This document shows, one piece after another, positions 34,706-45,835 of a stretch of 64,000 nucleotides of DNA. The translations under genes were made by a program, and so were the position numbers. The notes under the pieces are model-generated. The model had not been told where the DNA came from, made no database searches, and saw only the letters and a list, made by a program, of their open reading frames with translations. How positions within the stretch are numbered: position 1 is the stretch's first letter; each line of letters starts with the position of its first letter. Source of the DNA: Moniliella sp. 'wahieum'. Lineage: Eukaryota > Basidiomycota > Moniliellomycetes > Moniliellales > Moniliellaceae. The DNA lies in assembly GCA_003971905.1 (NCBI GenBank), contig RSEE01000065.1, positions 62,001 through 126,000 on the forward strand, read 5' to 3'.

Positions 34706-36003
34706 ATGTTCTACCAAGATGCAGCTGGCTGTGGGCTCTCGGCACCTTCTCCTCCCCAGCCTCGCCCTGAGCTCCCGCTGCCCGACATCTTGACCCTCGA
34801 CACACTCTCTCAACCCTTGCCCTCTCAGCCCCTGGTGACCGTTGGCCAAGCGCCATTCCCACCCTTCGATGGCCCGCATCATGGGGAGTCCCCCGCCTTC
34901 CCCACACCACATCCACACGCGCCAGCTTCGAATCCGCTTCCCCCCCTGGCGCTTCCATCCTCGGACTCGACCAGCACCCTGTGCCTTACCCGCTAACGAG
35001 CCCCCAATCGCCCTTTGGCCTGGGGGTCTACAGGCACAGTCTCGTGTCCCGTGGCCTGGATCGAGTGAATAGCGTTGACACACCCCCTCCAACTACGGGC
35101 ACCTGGTCCCATTCATCAACCCCAGCACAGCTGGGGGCGCACCTCTTCTTCCGCTATCGCCTGCCGGAGATAGTGCGGACACTCCTGTCTGGACTGCAGC
35201 GGAAACCAATTGGGCGCATACGGATATGGCCTTTGGAGTACCTCCCTCTCTGGAGGTAGAGCCACTGGGAACCAACCTGCTTGGCCTTCAGCTTCGGGAT
35301 CAGTCGTACTTTTGTGGTCCCTTCTCTGTCCCCCCGACAACTCAGGTACGGTCTTTCCCCCGTTCTCTTGACCTGGTTTTGGAGATGCTGGACTGACCCT
35401 CCTTGACACTCAGCTTGCTACGACTGCTGCACTCTCCCCCTTCTCAAGCCAAGGGCCTTCGACGGACAGGAGTAGTATATCGTCTTCTACCAATATGTTA
35501 ACCTTTTCAGTCCTGAAGCAGGAGACTCCCACCTCCTGCATTCTCCTGGCCTGAACAGTTACACACCAGGAAGGAGGGTCACTCTCCCAAGCCTTCCTGT
35601 CCCTTACGACTATCCACCACGTCCCGTGCCGACACCTATCACTTACTCTTTCTTGTCCCGGCCATATGACTGGGGGAGTCTTGAGACAACCAAGAATCCC
35701 GTCCCTATCCAGCGGCGTAAATTCAAGAGGAGCAAGACAGGCTGCCTTGTGTGCCGGAGACGGAAAGTTCGCTGCTCTCAGGACGGTCTTCCCTGCCGAC
35801 AATGCAAGATTGGCAAGCGGGAGTGCCATTATAGGAAGCCACCCCAAGACGATTCTTCATCCCATCAACAAGAGGATGCTAGTGCCAACGCGTCGCCCTC
35901 CGGTACCCCTGACTACCTACCTGTACCTTTGCTCAAGGAGACCCTGAATGATCCAAGTTGCCTGCGCGGTCGGCGTCATTCGGGATGTGACCTTCCCTAC
36001 TGA
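34706..36003 (+). CDS. Zn(II)2Cys6 binuclear-cluster protein with the cluster near the C-terminus
   Basis: The cluster CLVCRRRKVRCSQDGLPCRQ, completed by CKIGKRECHY (about 35742-35830), has all six cysteines and the basic loop of fungal Gal4-type DNA-binding domains. Upstream, a Pro/Ser-rich region starts at the ATG at 34706 (MFYQDAAG) and passes through shifted frames. A 68-nt intron (35346-35413, GTACGG...CTCAG) precedes LATTAALSPFSSQG. A slip near 35555 joins into the zinc-cluster frame. After the cluster only about 55 residues follow before the stop, so there is no middle homology domain. This inverted layout is known in some fungal regulators but could also mean a truncated gene. Likely a nuclear transcription factor; targets unknown. 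Confidence 0.75.
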
Positions 36004-36490
36004 TCTAGCCACATTTCATCCTGACGAAATTTTCCAAGTGCCCTTGACCAAGGTCTGCTCTGTTTTGAATTTGCCCACGACCTGTACCATCTTCTGGCCT
36101 ATCCCACTTCCCGGCCAATTTCCTTTTGCCTCTTTCGTTTTTCGCACAAGATGAACTCAACTCTCTATATCCTAGATGAATTACTGTGCATGGTGTTCAT
36201 CTGTGATGCAGTGTGCGAGACGGTAATTGCATGCCCATATATACAGTAAAGCAGGGCATACGCCTGGTCCGGAAAATGCACGACACGAACACCTACGATG
36301 GTGTGGAAAGGGCATGTTTCTTTGACATATAGACTGCTCCAATAACTGGGAACGATCAGTTGTGACGCTCCGGATTGCTACGCACCCCGGTGTTCCAATC
36401 AAGCGCATCGCGCCGACCCCGAGACATTGTTGTGTCTCTACACAAACGTATGCCCACCAGAACCGCCTGGAAACGTAGTGACCAAGTAAT
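36004..36490. other. Spacer between Zn2Cys6 gene and EF-G remnant
   Basis: The missing C-terminal domains of EF-G would be expected here on the minus strand, but none of the frames shows them. No other feature is recognised. Confidence 0.5.
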
Positions 36491-38363
36491 TTATCTTCTA
36501 AAAAGGAAAGCATTCCCAGTGCCCCCCATACACCGAAAAATTACCCCTGGCGTCGTCTCACAGAAGGCGATATGAGACCTGCTCGTCGTGCATCCCACGC
36601 CGTACTCACGGCGCATGCGCTCCACGTAAATGTCCAAGTGAAGTTCTCCCGTACTGCTGATAATTGTCTCCTTCGAGTCGCAGTCCACAAGGACGCGGAA
36701 AGTGGGGTCCTCTTTCTGGAAGCTGCGATTCAAAGCGCGGCTAAGTTGGCACACCCAACACGTCCTTGGAGTCTGGGGTAATCGAGAGCGAAATGACACG
36801 CTCCGGCACAAACATCTCTGTCATAGTGAGCTCGGTCTTACCGTCGGTGACTGTCGCCCCCCGAGGAACACGCGACGCCAAACATGGCACAAATCTCATC
36901 GGGACCCACCTTGTCCACCTCCTTGTCCATTTCGTCGGAGTGCAGGCGAACCAAGCGGGGGACCTTGATGCACTTTCCAAGGCGAATATATGATCTGGTT
37001 GTCACGCTTGAGCATATGCCTTGGTACATACGCATGTACGTCAGTTGTCCATACCGCCCTTCTTCCAGTTAAAACGCCAAACCAACTATAGGCGCCATAG
37101 CTGCAGTTGCAAGCTCGACACAGGGCACCGTGGCGGCTTGACGAGCCGCTTCAATCTCATCCTCGTCCTCCAATCCCTCAATAGCATTGGCCACGGCAAC
37201 CTTCATGACCGCAGGGCTGACACCAGAGGCCTCAGCCGTGACCTCCTCTGGATTGGGAAGGTAGTTGCAGACACCATGATCTATAGCATGGACTTCACGC
37301 CACGCCCTTGTTTTTAATGGCTGACCCCATAAAGGCGGGAGTGAACTTGCAGGCAATGGTGGCGCGACGGGCTCATCCAGCTCCTTGCGAGATGGGTCCT
37401 TTTCCTCCATGACCAACTTGGCCGTGCCGTCATCCACATTAGCCAAGACCTCAATGAATTCTTGGCGTTTCTCATTTGCAAAGTCGATCAAGTCAGCCGG
37501 AATCTCGGCCGATTCCTTCACTATGACGGTTTCGAAATGGCAAAGTTACCCCAATTCCAAATCAGCAGAAGGAGAGTAACTAACGTACTCCTTGGTACCC
37601 TTGTTGTACGCTGCCTTCCAGCGGAACAAGTCGACAATCGCGTTGAACTCCTCGTCGCGCTCAATGGGAATCTGGACAGCAGCAGCATGAAGCTTCAGCT
37701 TTGCCTTGGCGGTCCATCTTATTGATGAAGGAGATGCGTGGTACCGCTTCATCTGCCGATCGACCGTGATCGTCTGTGACTGCCCGCCTGACACTGCACA
37801 CAAGACCAGAACCGCACCATCCAGCACACGGAGCGCACGTTCCACCTCAATGGTAACGTCGACGTGGCCCGGAGTGTCAACGATGTTGCTCTTGAACTCC
37901 TCCTTACCCTCACCCTCGGCGAGCATGGCCGTGTCGCCCGATACGCTGGCCTCTCCCAAGGCGGAGTGGCCCACCAAGAGCCTTATGTGGTGGCCGACTG
38001 GATGGTAATTCCCTTCTCGGGTGCAAACTCCACATGTGGTCCATCTTGGCGCCAACATTGTCCTTGTCACGGACTTCGTGGATGTCCTTGATACGGCAAG
38101 TGTAAAAGAGCACGCGCGCCGTCAACGTTGTCGTTCCAGAGTCGATGTGAGCGGAAATACCGATATTGCGCTGGCGCAGCAGCGTGGGCAACGGCCGCTG
38201 CCGAAAAGAGCCGGACGATCTGACCAGCCGTAGCCGCCTGAGCGGAGGATGTGTTGGTGGATGAGGCGAGAGACACACGAGAAGCAACGATAGGAGCAGA
38301 GGCGCGGATGGATACGCGGGCCAGTAGCGGCGAGGAGCACGCAAGAAGCGCCCGCGAAGCCAT
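36491..38363 (-). pseudogene. MEF1: Mitochondrial elongation factor G1, truncated and lacking the P-loop lysine
   Basis: The ATG at 38363 begins a typical presequence ([20 protein letters not shown]). The GTPase domain follows with [54 protein letters not shown] and [11 protein letters not shown]. Domain II-III blocks include EIPADLIDFANEKRQEFIEV, then [11 protein letters not shown] and [20 protein letters not shown]. The sequence ends just after AFCETTPG, the start of domain IV; the rest of domain IV and domain V, needed for translocation on the ribosome, are absent downstream. The P-loop reads [11 protein letters not shown] where all active factors have GKTTLT (AAG to ACG). Several frame slips occur. 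Slips alone could be sequencing error; the missing third and the lost lysine together favour a decayed or truncated copy. Confidence 0.75.
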
Positions 38364-38952
38364 CGCGGCCAACACAATGTGGGACAAGTCGGCTTGTAGC
38401 GCCACAGGCAGAGCTCAGGATCTCCAAAATCCTTTCGGCCGAGCAGCGGATTCCACGCTATCACTCCTGCGCTGAGGCTCAGCGGCTCAGCGCGCGCTCA
38501 GCTGGCTTTTTTTTGTCCTAAGCAAGGACGCGGGGCCAGCAGCAGCCACTTGCACTACTCGGGTGGTCGCTTTAAACGCCATGGTGGAGTATAATAGCAA
38601 AGTCACCTATGCCAAGCGCTTTTACAAAATCCCTTGTAGGGGACCAGTCCCACGGAAGAGCACCGCTAATGGCGCTAATGGGCGTCCTCAGCATGAACGA
38701 TACAATGGCTGCGTGGGCCCACTCACTGGGATGGAGGATGCGATGATGCTACGGGCATATGTGTAGTTTACCCGATAAACTGAATCCAGCTGGGAAGGGG
38801 GGAGGGCAGTAGCAGTGCGCCCTTGGCTGTGTAGGCGCCGTCGTAGTGTCCACCCGCCCACGCCTTGATCTGGGTCGTAGAGAGCACGCGCCAGTAGATT
38901 GACAGGGTTGCATTGGGGTTATCATTGCAGAGACCAGTCCATTTTTTGCGCC
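38364..38952. other. Spacer upstream of EF-G remnant
   Basis: No gene is recognised. A 67-codon plus-strand frame at 38563-38766 has no known domain. Confidence 0.4.
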
Positions 38953-39486
38953 TCAGAGCGCTACACACCACACACACAAGTTAGTCAATGCGATCCACCA
39001 CCAACCAAAGCAGTCCGCATACATACCCTGGGGTACTGATTCGACGTAGTCAATCATGTCCTTGACCGTCTCAATCATTAACACATCTTCGTCTTCCATA
39101 GCAAGGTCAAACTCGAACTCCATCTCCATAATGACGTCGATCACATCGAGGCTGTCGAGACCCAGGTCAGCCTCGAGGTACGATTCGGGCGCAATCTTGG
39201 TCTGATCCGCCTTCTCGAAGCCCTTAAAAATGTTGAAGACACGCTCGGTAATCTGCTCGCGCGAGGGAGGGCCGGCATCGCTATAGCAGCGCACAGACGC
39301 TGGAGCGGACAAGGGTGGTGGGAGAGTGGCACGCGCCGAGGCGAACAGCATCGGCCGGGCCAGGGCCATGGAAGCGGCCGCCACCGACACACGGGCGGCA
39401 GGGCGACATGCAGCCATGGGTGCGCGAGCAGCAACACTGCGCAGGGCGCCCGTGCAGGATCGGGCAACAGACACGGTCGGCAGCAT
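38953..39486 (-). CDS. ACP1: Mitochondrial acyl carrier protein
   Basis: The ATG at 39486 opens an Ala/Arg/Ser-rich presequence of about 70 residues, followed by a CYSDAGPPS processing region. The carrier domain has ITERVFNIFKGFEKADQTKI and then DLGLDSLDVIDVIMEME, whose DSL serine takes the 4'-phosphopantetheine arm. It closes with ETVKDMIDYVESVPQ. A 66-nt intron (38961-39026) separates the last exon, which supplies only the end of Ala, then Leu and TGA. The protein carries acyl chains in mitochondrial type II fatty acid synthesis and is a structural partner of complex I and of LYR proteins in Fe-S assembly. This is one of the few genes here whose frame is unbroken. Confidence 0.93.
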   Translation of the reverse strand: MLPTVSVARSCTGALRSVAARAPMAACRPAARVSVAAASMALARPMLFASARATLPPPLSAPASVRCYSDAGPPSREQITERVFNIFKGFEKADQTKIAPESYLEADLGLDSLDVIDVIMEMEFEFDLAMEDEDVLMIETVKDMIDYVESVPQGMYADCFGWWWIALTNLCVWCVAL

Positions 39487-40415
39487 GGCGGAGACGGCGA
39501 GGCGGACGAGCGAGCAGTGGACTTGGCGGTGGCAGAGCAGCTCGAGCCGCTGGCCTCACGCGACGAGGGCGCATGGGCGAGGCACCCCAGGGCACCCCCA
39601 CTGCCCCAATTATTAATCCCGCTGCCCCGTCTTTCCGCCGCTGCAGTTCCGCCTCCGATTTTGCGAAGGCAGCCTGACCCTGAAGCCTCCCGCTCCCAAG
39701 CTGCAGCCTGCCGGCCGCCTACGAGCCCATCGCGAGGGACACACAGACCCAACGAGTCCGGATCTTGCAAGAGCAAAGCCCTGCGTCGAGCTTCGTCGAG
39801 GGGGAAACGAACTTGCAGTTCATTAGTGAGTCCCCAAGGACACCCTGCTCGACGCAAAGAAGCCCCACAGAATGAAATGACCAGACGCGGCTGTTGCTGC
39901 TATCATTTGGTATGGAGAGGGCGCGCGGCCAGTGTACTACTGAATGACCAACATTGCCCTGTAAAGGTGTCCAAGTGGTAGCAACGTCGTAAACATTGGA
40001 GAAACCCGCAAGACCCAAGAGGCCGCAGTTGAAATGAGAGCCTTCCCTTGTTCCTATGCCCATGTGTTGCTAGTAGACAGTAAATGGAGGGCCTTGCACA
40101 CATCGCGAAAAATACACATCTACTCTACGACAGATCACAGCTGTGGGGTTTGCAGGAGTATGCACTGAACCACAAAAGACAAGGGACGACTTGCCCTGGC
40201 CTCTTTCATAACGAGCATAAAAGGCAACCAACAGAGCCAAATCAAATCCGACTAGTCGAGGAACAGTATGTGCCGTGCCAGAGAGGTACGGCATTTGAGT
40301 TTTTGGGAAGGGTAAAAGTGCTGCGACGAGCAGCGCATAGAGGAGACTACGGGAAAACAACGCAATGCCAGCATTGATCCCGGTAGCCTCGGGCGGAAAG
40401 AGACCCTTGGACAAT
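39487..40415. other. Intergenic region, nothing recognised
   Basis: It contains the promoter of the acyl carrier protein gene and the 3' flank of RPL18. Frames on both strands at 39500-39980 are Ala/Arg/Pro shadows with no domain. Confidence 0.4.
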
Positions 40416-41080
40416 TTACACCTTGAAGCCACGGGACTTACGGCGGCCACGGGCCATCTCGCGTTTGCGCGACTTGCCGTTCCCGCGCACGTAGGGCTTG
40501 GCGTTCGAGTGGGGGCCCATGCCAAAGTGCTTCACAGCCTCGCGAGCATTCTTAGGACCACGGATGAGCACCACGTTCTTACCCGTAGGGGCACGGAGGG
40601 CAAGCTGGTCGAAAGTCAGAGCCTCACCGCCAGCAGCAAGAATGCGGGCGCGGGCAGTCTTGGTGAAACGCAGGGCGGCAACCGAGACGGGGGACCTCCA
40701 GGAGACGGTTGTCATCGGTGATGGTACCCACCACAGCAACAGTCTTAGCATCAGCACCAGTCGTACCAGCGTTGCGCGTCAGGTAAATCAGACGCGAGAG
40801 CGACACAGGCGGGCGGTTGACCTTGCTCATATAAAGGCGCTTGAGGATGGCCTTGTTGAACTTGCTGCCAGAGCGGCGGGCAAGGTAGCGGTAGAGCTTA
40901 ACCAGGAGAAGGAGGTAAGGGTCCTCCGACTTGGGGGCCGTACGGTTGCCCTTTTTAACGTGCTTCTTGGCAATGTCCACACCCTAGTAGGCCAGCATGT
41001 TAGTTCCACTCTTTTCTGCATCCGGACATGACGATGAAGCACGCAGTCCTGACGCTCATCATCAAGTAAGTAACTCACAT
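40416..41080 (-). CDS. RPL18: 60S ribosomal protein eL18
   Basis: Exon 2 begins with G-V-D-I-A-K-K-H and continues [54 protein letters not shown] and [13 protein letters not shown]. After one slip in a C-run near 40690 it reads [39 protein letters not shown] and [11 protein letters not shown], the universal eL18 end. Exon 1 is only the start codon at 41080-41078, typical of fungal ribosomal protein genes, with an intron to an acceptor at 40984. As written, the donor is one G short for both a GT donor and an in-frame join, pointing to a lost base. eL18 is a structural component of the large subunit. Confidence 0.93.
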
Positions 41081-42027
41081 CTTAACGGTTGGTGGTGAAC
41101 AACCGCAATGATGGTTCTCCGAGGGACAGTTTGGGGCAGGAGGCCGCAGAGTAGGGTTGCCGTCAGGCTGCGGCATACACTAGCATGGTGCCCTGTTGAT
41201 GGAGCCTTTTTTAACTTCGACTCGCGGCGAACAATATTTAGGGTTCGCTAATTGTAACTTGCAATTGAGAGTTGACAATTGAGAGGCGGGAGTGTGCCAG
41301 AACCGTTGAAGTCAATCAACTACAACGATACAGCTGCAACGCTCTTGGACTCTTTCTCCTTGCTCTTCTGCTGTATCAATTAGGTCTTCTTCACATCTTC
41401 AGGTCCAGTATGGCAACAATGAGACGGCACAAGTACCCATTGTCCCCTCTCTTTTGTTGGGACTTACAGCTGACATCATGCACATCATGGTAGAACTATA
41501 GTAACTACTACTAAAAAGTCGTATATAAAAGGCGCTTCTGTCACATGTCACGGTTGAACGCTCACAGAACAGAGAGGATATATGGTAGCCGTCACGCGCG
41601 TCACGGAAGCACTGAACAGCTCTTTGGAAAAAAAGTGCTTTGCCTCTGCTCCAACCGCATTATCGAATCTGAGCTTTCTGCTGGCCGTAAAAAAGGTAGA
41701 GGGCACGGAGATTCGCCATGACACAAGGTGGGCACACCTCAGACTTCGCAGGACTATTGAAGAACAGATGAGAGAGACGTGAAACGTTGATTTTTCCGTG
41801 ATGGTAACAAGTACATATACAGGTAAAGAGGGGTGGGGGGGGGGTTAGAGGGAAGGGTAAAGTGGGGTCTTCCAAGCAGAAGGGTCAGTGCAGTTGTGCT
41901 GACCGGGCAACCCTGTTGTTGTAACCCAAGCACGGCAAAGATCGGTTTTAACGAGAATAGATGACGGATGGGGAAAGATGCGTGGGGCCGAGGGGGAGGG
42001 GTGGCATCGTGTCTCCAAAATGACCTT
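41081..42027. other. Intergenic region between RPL18 and PTR2
   Basis: It contains the RPL18 5' flank (left) and PTR2 3' flank (right). CAATTG words repeat near 41262-41282. No gene is recognised. Confidence 0.45.
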
Positions 42028-44012
42028 TTACTTTGCTGGCTCGTCGGGGTTGTATGTAGCAGTCGCTTCCAGGGCAGCGTGGTGTGGCTCGATATGCTGA
42101 GTGACGCGTTCCGCATCGCGATCGAGGTTGTTGAGGTTCTCCTCCTGGCGGTCGAGCTTGTAGAACACTGCGCACGAGCGAAAGAGAAAGGTCAGTTTTC
42201 ACCATAACCAAAAAAAGGTAGAGACCACAACGTACGCAACCAGAACACAATACCACCACCGCAGCACAAGCCACTGACGATCGCGTAGTTCTCCACCAGC
42301 TTGGGGTCCTGGCTGATGGGGTTGAAGGCCTCGCCCAGCGCAGAGCTGACGGCCGACATGAACAGTTGGACGGCCATCACAAAGGACTTCATGTTCTTGG
42401 GGGCCTTGTTGAATGCGTACTCGTACGATGGCACGTTGACCAGCAGCTCCGAGGTGGCAATCAGAATGTAAGCACCGGCCTGCTGCCATACATTGATGGG
42501 CGCCTTGGTGTCGCATGTGCCGGCGTAGTAGCCGCAAGCCGACTTCTTGTAGATAAAGTGTTGCGTCACCGCAGCGTAGACCATGGCCAGCGAAGCGACC
42601 TGGAACCCAACCGCGATACGCTGCAGGGCCGAGATGCGGAAGCCCATCCGACGAAGCATCGGGTACAGACCATAGTCGAGGATGGGAACCAAAATCAAAA
42701 TGGCAAGACTGTCCAAGTTTTGGACGATGGAGTTGGGCACACCGTGCAGCTCCATAGTGGCCGCTTGGGAAAGGAGGTTGGACGTCATCTGGTTGTACGC
42801 CAGTTGGTAGATGGGCAGGAGACAGAACACTTGGCAAGCCTTGTACGCCCGGCGCACTTCCAGCACCCATACATCGTCAAACGTCATCCACTTCGGACGC
42901 GTCTCGGGGGTGAAGCGGCTGGGAAGGGCGGAGTCCCAGAAATCATCCGCCTTCATGTTCTTGTACATCCGAACAGGGTTCCACGAGAAGCACGGCTTGG
43001 TGCAGAACCAAAGAATGCGCACGGCCGAAGGCATGAGCGAGCCAGCGGGAGGAGTACGCACATACTTGTTCCTCCACAGCAGCAAGATCGGGAAGCAACT
43101 GAGGAACACGATGGTGGGCAACGTGTACTCGAGCCAGAAACGACATACTTTTCCGAGTAGGCCATGCCAATCTGGCCGACAAGAGCGCCAATGTTGATGA
43201 ACAAGTAAAAGTACATGAAGAGACGGCCGAGCGTCAGGTTGGGTCAATGATGACGCGCTCGCCCGTCTTGGGAATAGTAGTGACCTGCATTTGGTAGCCG
43301 TAACCTGCTCGGCGATCAGGGGACTAACAGATGACTTGAACCAGCCTGTACCCATACCAAACACAATGATGGCAATGACAAGGCAGGCGTAGGCACCGTT
43401 GGGGTTGTCCATGACGGGAGGCAGAGCGCTGACTAAAAGCAAACATGAATGTCAGTCCATGTCCATCGTGAAGCCGAGGCAAACAATGCATACCAATTAG
43501 GATAATATGACCAACCGTCGCAATGCAGAGAGCGATGATGGTGTGTTGAAACGGCCCCAGTACGAGTCGGCAAGGTAAGCACCAAGAAGGGCATGCAGTA
43601 GACCCAGAACGAGTTGAAGGTGGTGATACAAATGCAGCTGTTGACCTTTGCCCAGAGCACCGGACACCGTTCGAAGTGCGGTTGGCACCAGTGCGGCCAC
43701 CGACGCTGTAGGCGGGACGCGGCTTGCTGGATGAGTTGGTAAATGCGTTGGACACACCGTAGTAAGAGAACGCTCAGCCAGCTCGCACATGGCGACACCA
43801 TACGCGCGCCAAGGGACAGGGGCAGGCAGGCGGCGAAGAGTGTCGATCTCCTCCAATGTGGGCTGTGGCGCCTTTTCATCATCCTCGCGCAGAATAATCG
43901 ACAGCAGAGGCCTCTTGGTCAGTGGGAAGGCCCTTCTTCTCGTCAAGAGGGAAGTCCTCGTGGGAGAGGGAGCAACGGCGACATCGTCGGTGTGAGGAAG
44001 GATGGGCGCCAC
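42028..44012 (-). CDS. PTR2: PTR2-type proton-coupled oligopeptide transporter (POT family)
   Basis: An N-terminal acidic leader with QPTLEEIDTLRRLPAPVPWR precedes CELAERS, the start of the first POT motif. Later blocks are VFGMGTGWFKSSVSPLIAEQ, the TM segments WLEYTLPTIVFLSCFPILLL and KACQVFCLLPIYQLAYNQMT, and ending with KAPKNMKSFVMAVQLFMSAV and ENYAIVSGLCCGGG. A 68-nt intron (42168-42235, GTACGT...GCGCAG) joins in frame to a 46-codon last exon beginning FYKLDRQEENLNNLDRD. Members import di- and tripeptides across the plasma membrane using the proton gradient. Slips around 43240, 43500 and 43740 break the frame. The start is unclear: the first in-frame codon at 44012 is GTG, so the true ATG lies upstream, possibly beyond an intron. 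Confidence 0.88.
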
Positions 44013-45360
44013 TGGGCGTACGCCAGCTGGTCGTCAGCAGCCACTGTATGGGGGGGGAGTCAGCTCAGAGTCGATTAAAGGAAGGGGGAGGATGGAGCGT
44101 ACGGTCGGTGTTGGGCATCGTGGTGGGGAGGAGGGAGACAAAGAGGGAAGTGAGCAAGATTTCCGGGGGCTTTGTATGGTACCCTGGTTGGTCTGATGAT
44201 CTGGACAACTCAATTACTGGCAGCTGGCCGAGCGAAGCAGCAGCGAGTGGATGCACCGCATAAGGAGAGCGCTGCGGCTTGCCGCCTGGGCGATACACTG
44301 AGGATATGAGCACTGGCAGCACGCGACAACGCTCCTAGTCGAACATGTGGTTTTCGCGCGGGGAGATAGCGGGCTGTCTTCCATCCACATCCGCACAGCG
44401 CTAGCCTTGCCCCCATCATTACCTGGGGAGCTTCTTCCGTATCGAGGGACGCCTAACACAGGAACGAGCGATAGGAGCACGACTGGCCCCCCTGCCGCCT
44501 ATTGCCCGGTGTATGTCCCCCGGCAGAGTGGTGGGATCCACAGGGGCGTCGTTCATGCAGCGGCTGAGCGCTGAAGCTCTGAGGCCCGAGGCTCAGGCGT
44601 GCTCGCTTCAGGCAATCGCGTGCAACACTGCGCCTATGCCTGCAACCGACAGAGGCTGGGCGCGCTTCCAGCTTCAGGGACCGTAGGGGACACTCGGCCT
44701 TCGCGAGTTCGGACAGGGTACTGCAAACACAGTGCCCCTGGCGGCCTTTGTGCCGATTCAGCCGCTGAGCTCTGCTGAGCTGAGCGCTGCGATATCTGAG
44801 GCAGCCCAAGCCCAGAAAAAACGGCATAGCAAATCGTTCCTGCCCGCCACCTCCCGGAGGCACGGCGCCGCTCTCGAGCCGAGTGGGTCTTGCGGGGCGA
44901 GCCCGGCGAAATGGCGGCGATTGCCCGGTGGGCTATGATAGAGCTGCCACAGGCTGCCACCTAGTGCGGGTCGTCTGGGCTAAGCGCTTAAACCCTTGGA
45001 CGTGCTGTGGATAGCTGCCAGAGCGTGCCTGAACGCTCATCAGCGGCTGGGCCTCAGGCCCCGAGCCCTCAGCGCCTCTGCGCTCAGCCAGGGCAGTGGA
45101 TGGCTGTTACATGTGGCACTATGGATGTGCGATGCCAAGAACGTGTCGGACTCAGATGGGATGTGTTCGTTCAGCCGGTATCAAGGCAGTGTCAGCCATG
45201 TCAGCACACTCAGCTATTTAGCCGTCCATCCGGGCTATATGTAGCCTGTGCCCTCGTGCCGGACCATTACATGCCGTCGATAAGAACCGACGCGGGAGTG
45301 TGCGGCTTCGCAGCACGCCAGTTGGCGCCACCAGCCGCAATCAGTGTTAAGTACTAAGTG

Positions 45361-45535
45361 CGTTGCATGCACTGTAGAGTACTGAGTGGCTGAGGGCTGA
45401 GTACTGAGACAAAGGCACGGACGGTACTGATGATCTATGAGTTTGATCAGTAAACCTCAGCGCTGAGCCGCACTGAGTACTGAGTGAGTACTTCGTACTC
45501 AGCCTGAGTATTGAGTCAGTACTGAGCTGCCCAGG
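45361..45535. repeat. AGTACT-G heptamer words, scattered
   Basis: GAGTACTGAG words recur at least six times, sometimes in 7- or 11-bp spacing, with inverted partners such as the word GTACTCAG near 45492-45500. It is a degenerate array with core GTAC. Confidence 0.7.
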
Positions 45536-45794
45536 CAGACCAGGCAGACCCACTGCTGGTCCACAGGCTGGCTTCTTCTAGCCCACCGCCACCACTGCCG
45601 CCGAAAGCCCCGTCGGGCCAAACTAGTGGCACCGACATGCGCGTTTGTTAATAGCTCCAAACAGTTTGCTATTTAGTCAGGCTAGAACTGCAACACGGAA
45701 CTACCCGCACCTAACCGGCGCTTCGGCCGGTCCGACAAACTCGACTTGGGCACACCAGGGCACTCCGCACTACGCCCTGCGTTTTTACGCTTTG

Positions 45795-45835
45795 AGCTTG
45801 ACTTGAAGCTTGAAGCTAGCTTGATAAGCTTGATA
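45795..45835. repeat. AAGCTT-G heptamer cluster
   Basis: Two AAGCTT-G words, an AGCTAGCT palindrome, and a further AAGCTT-G followed by ATATC-TG. Core AGCT in degenerate 7-bp order. Confidence 0.7.
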
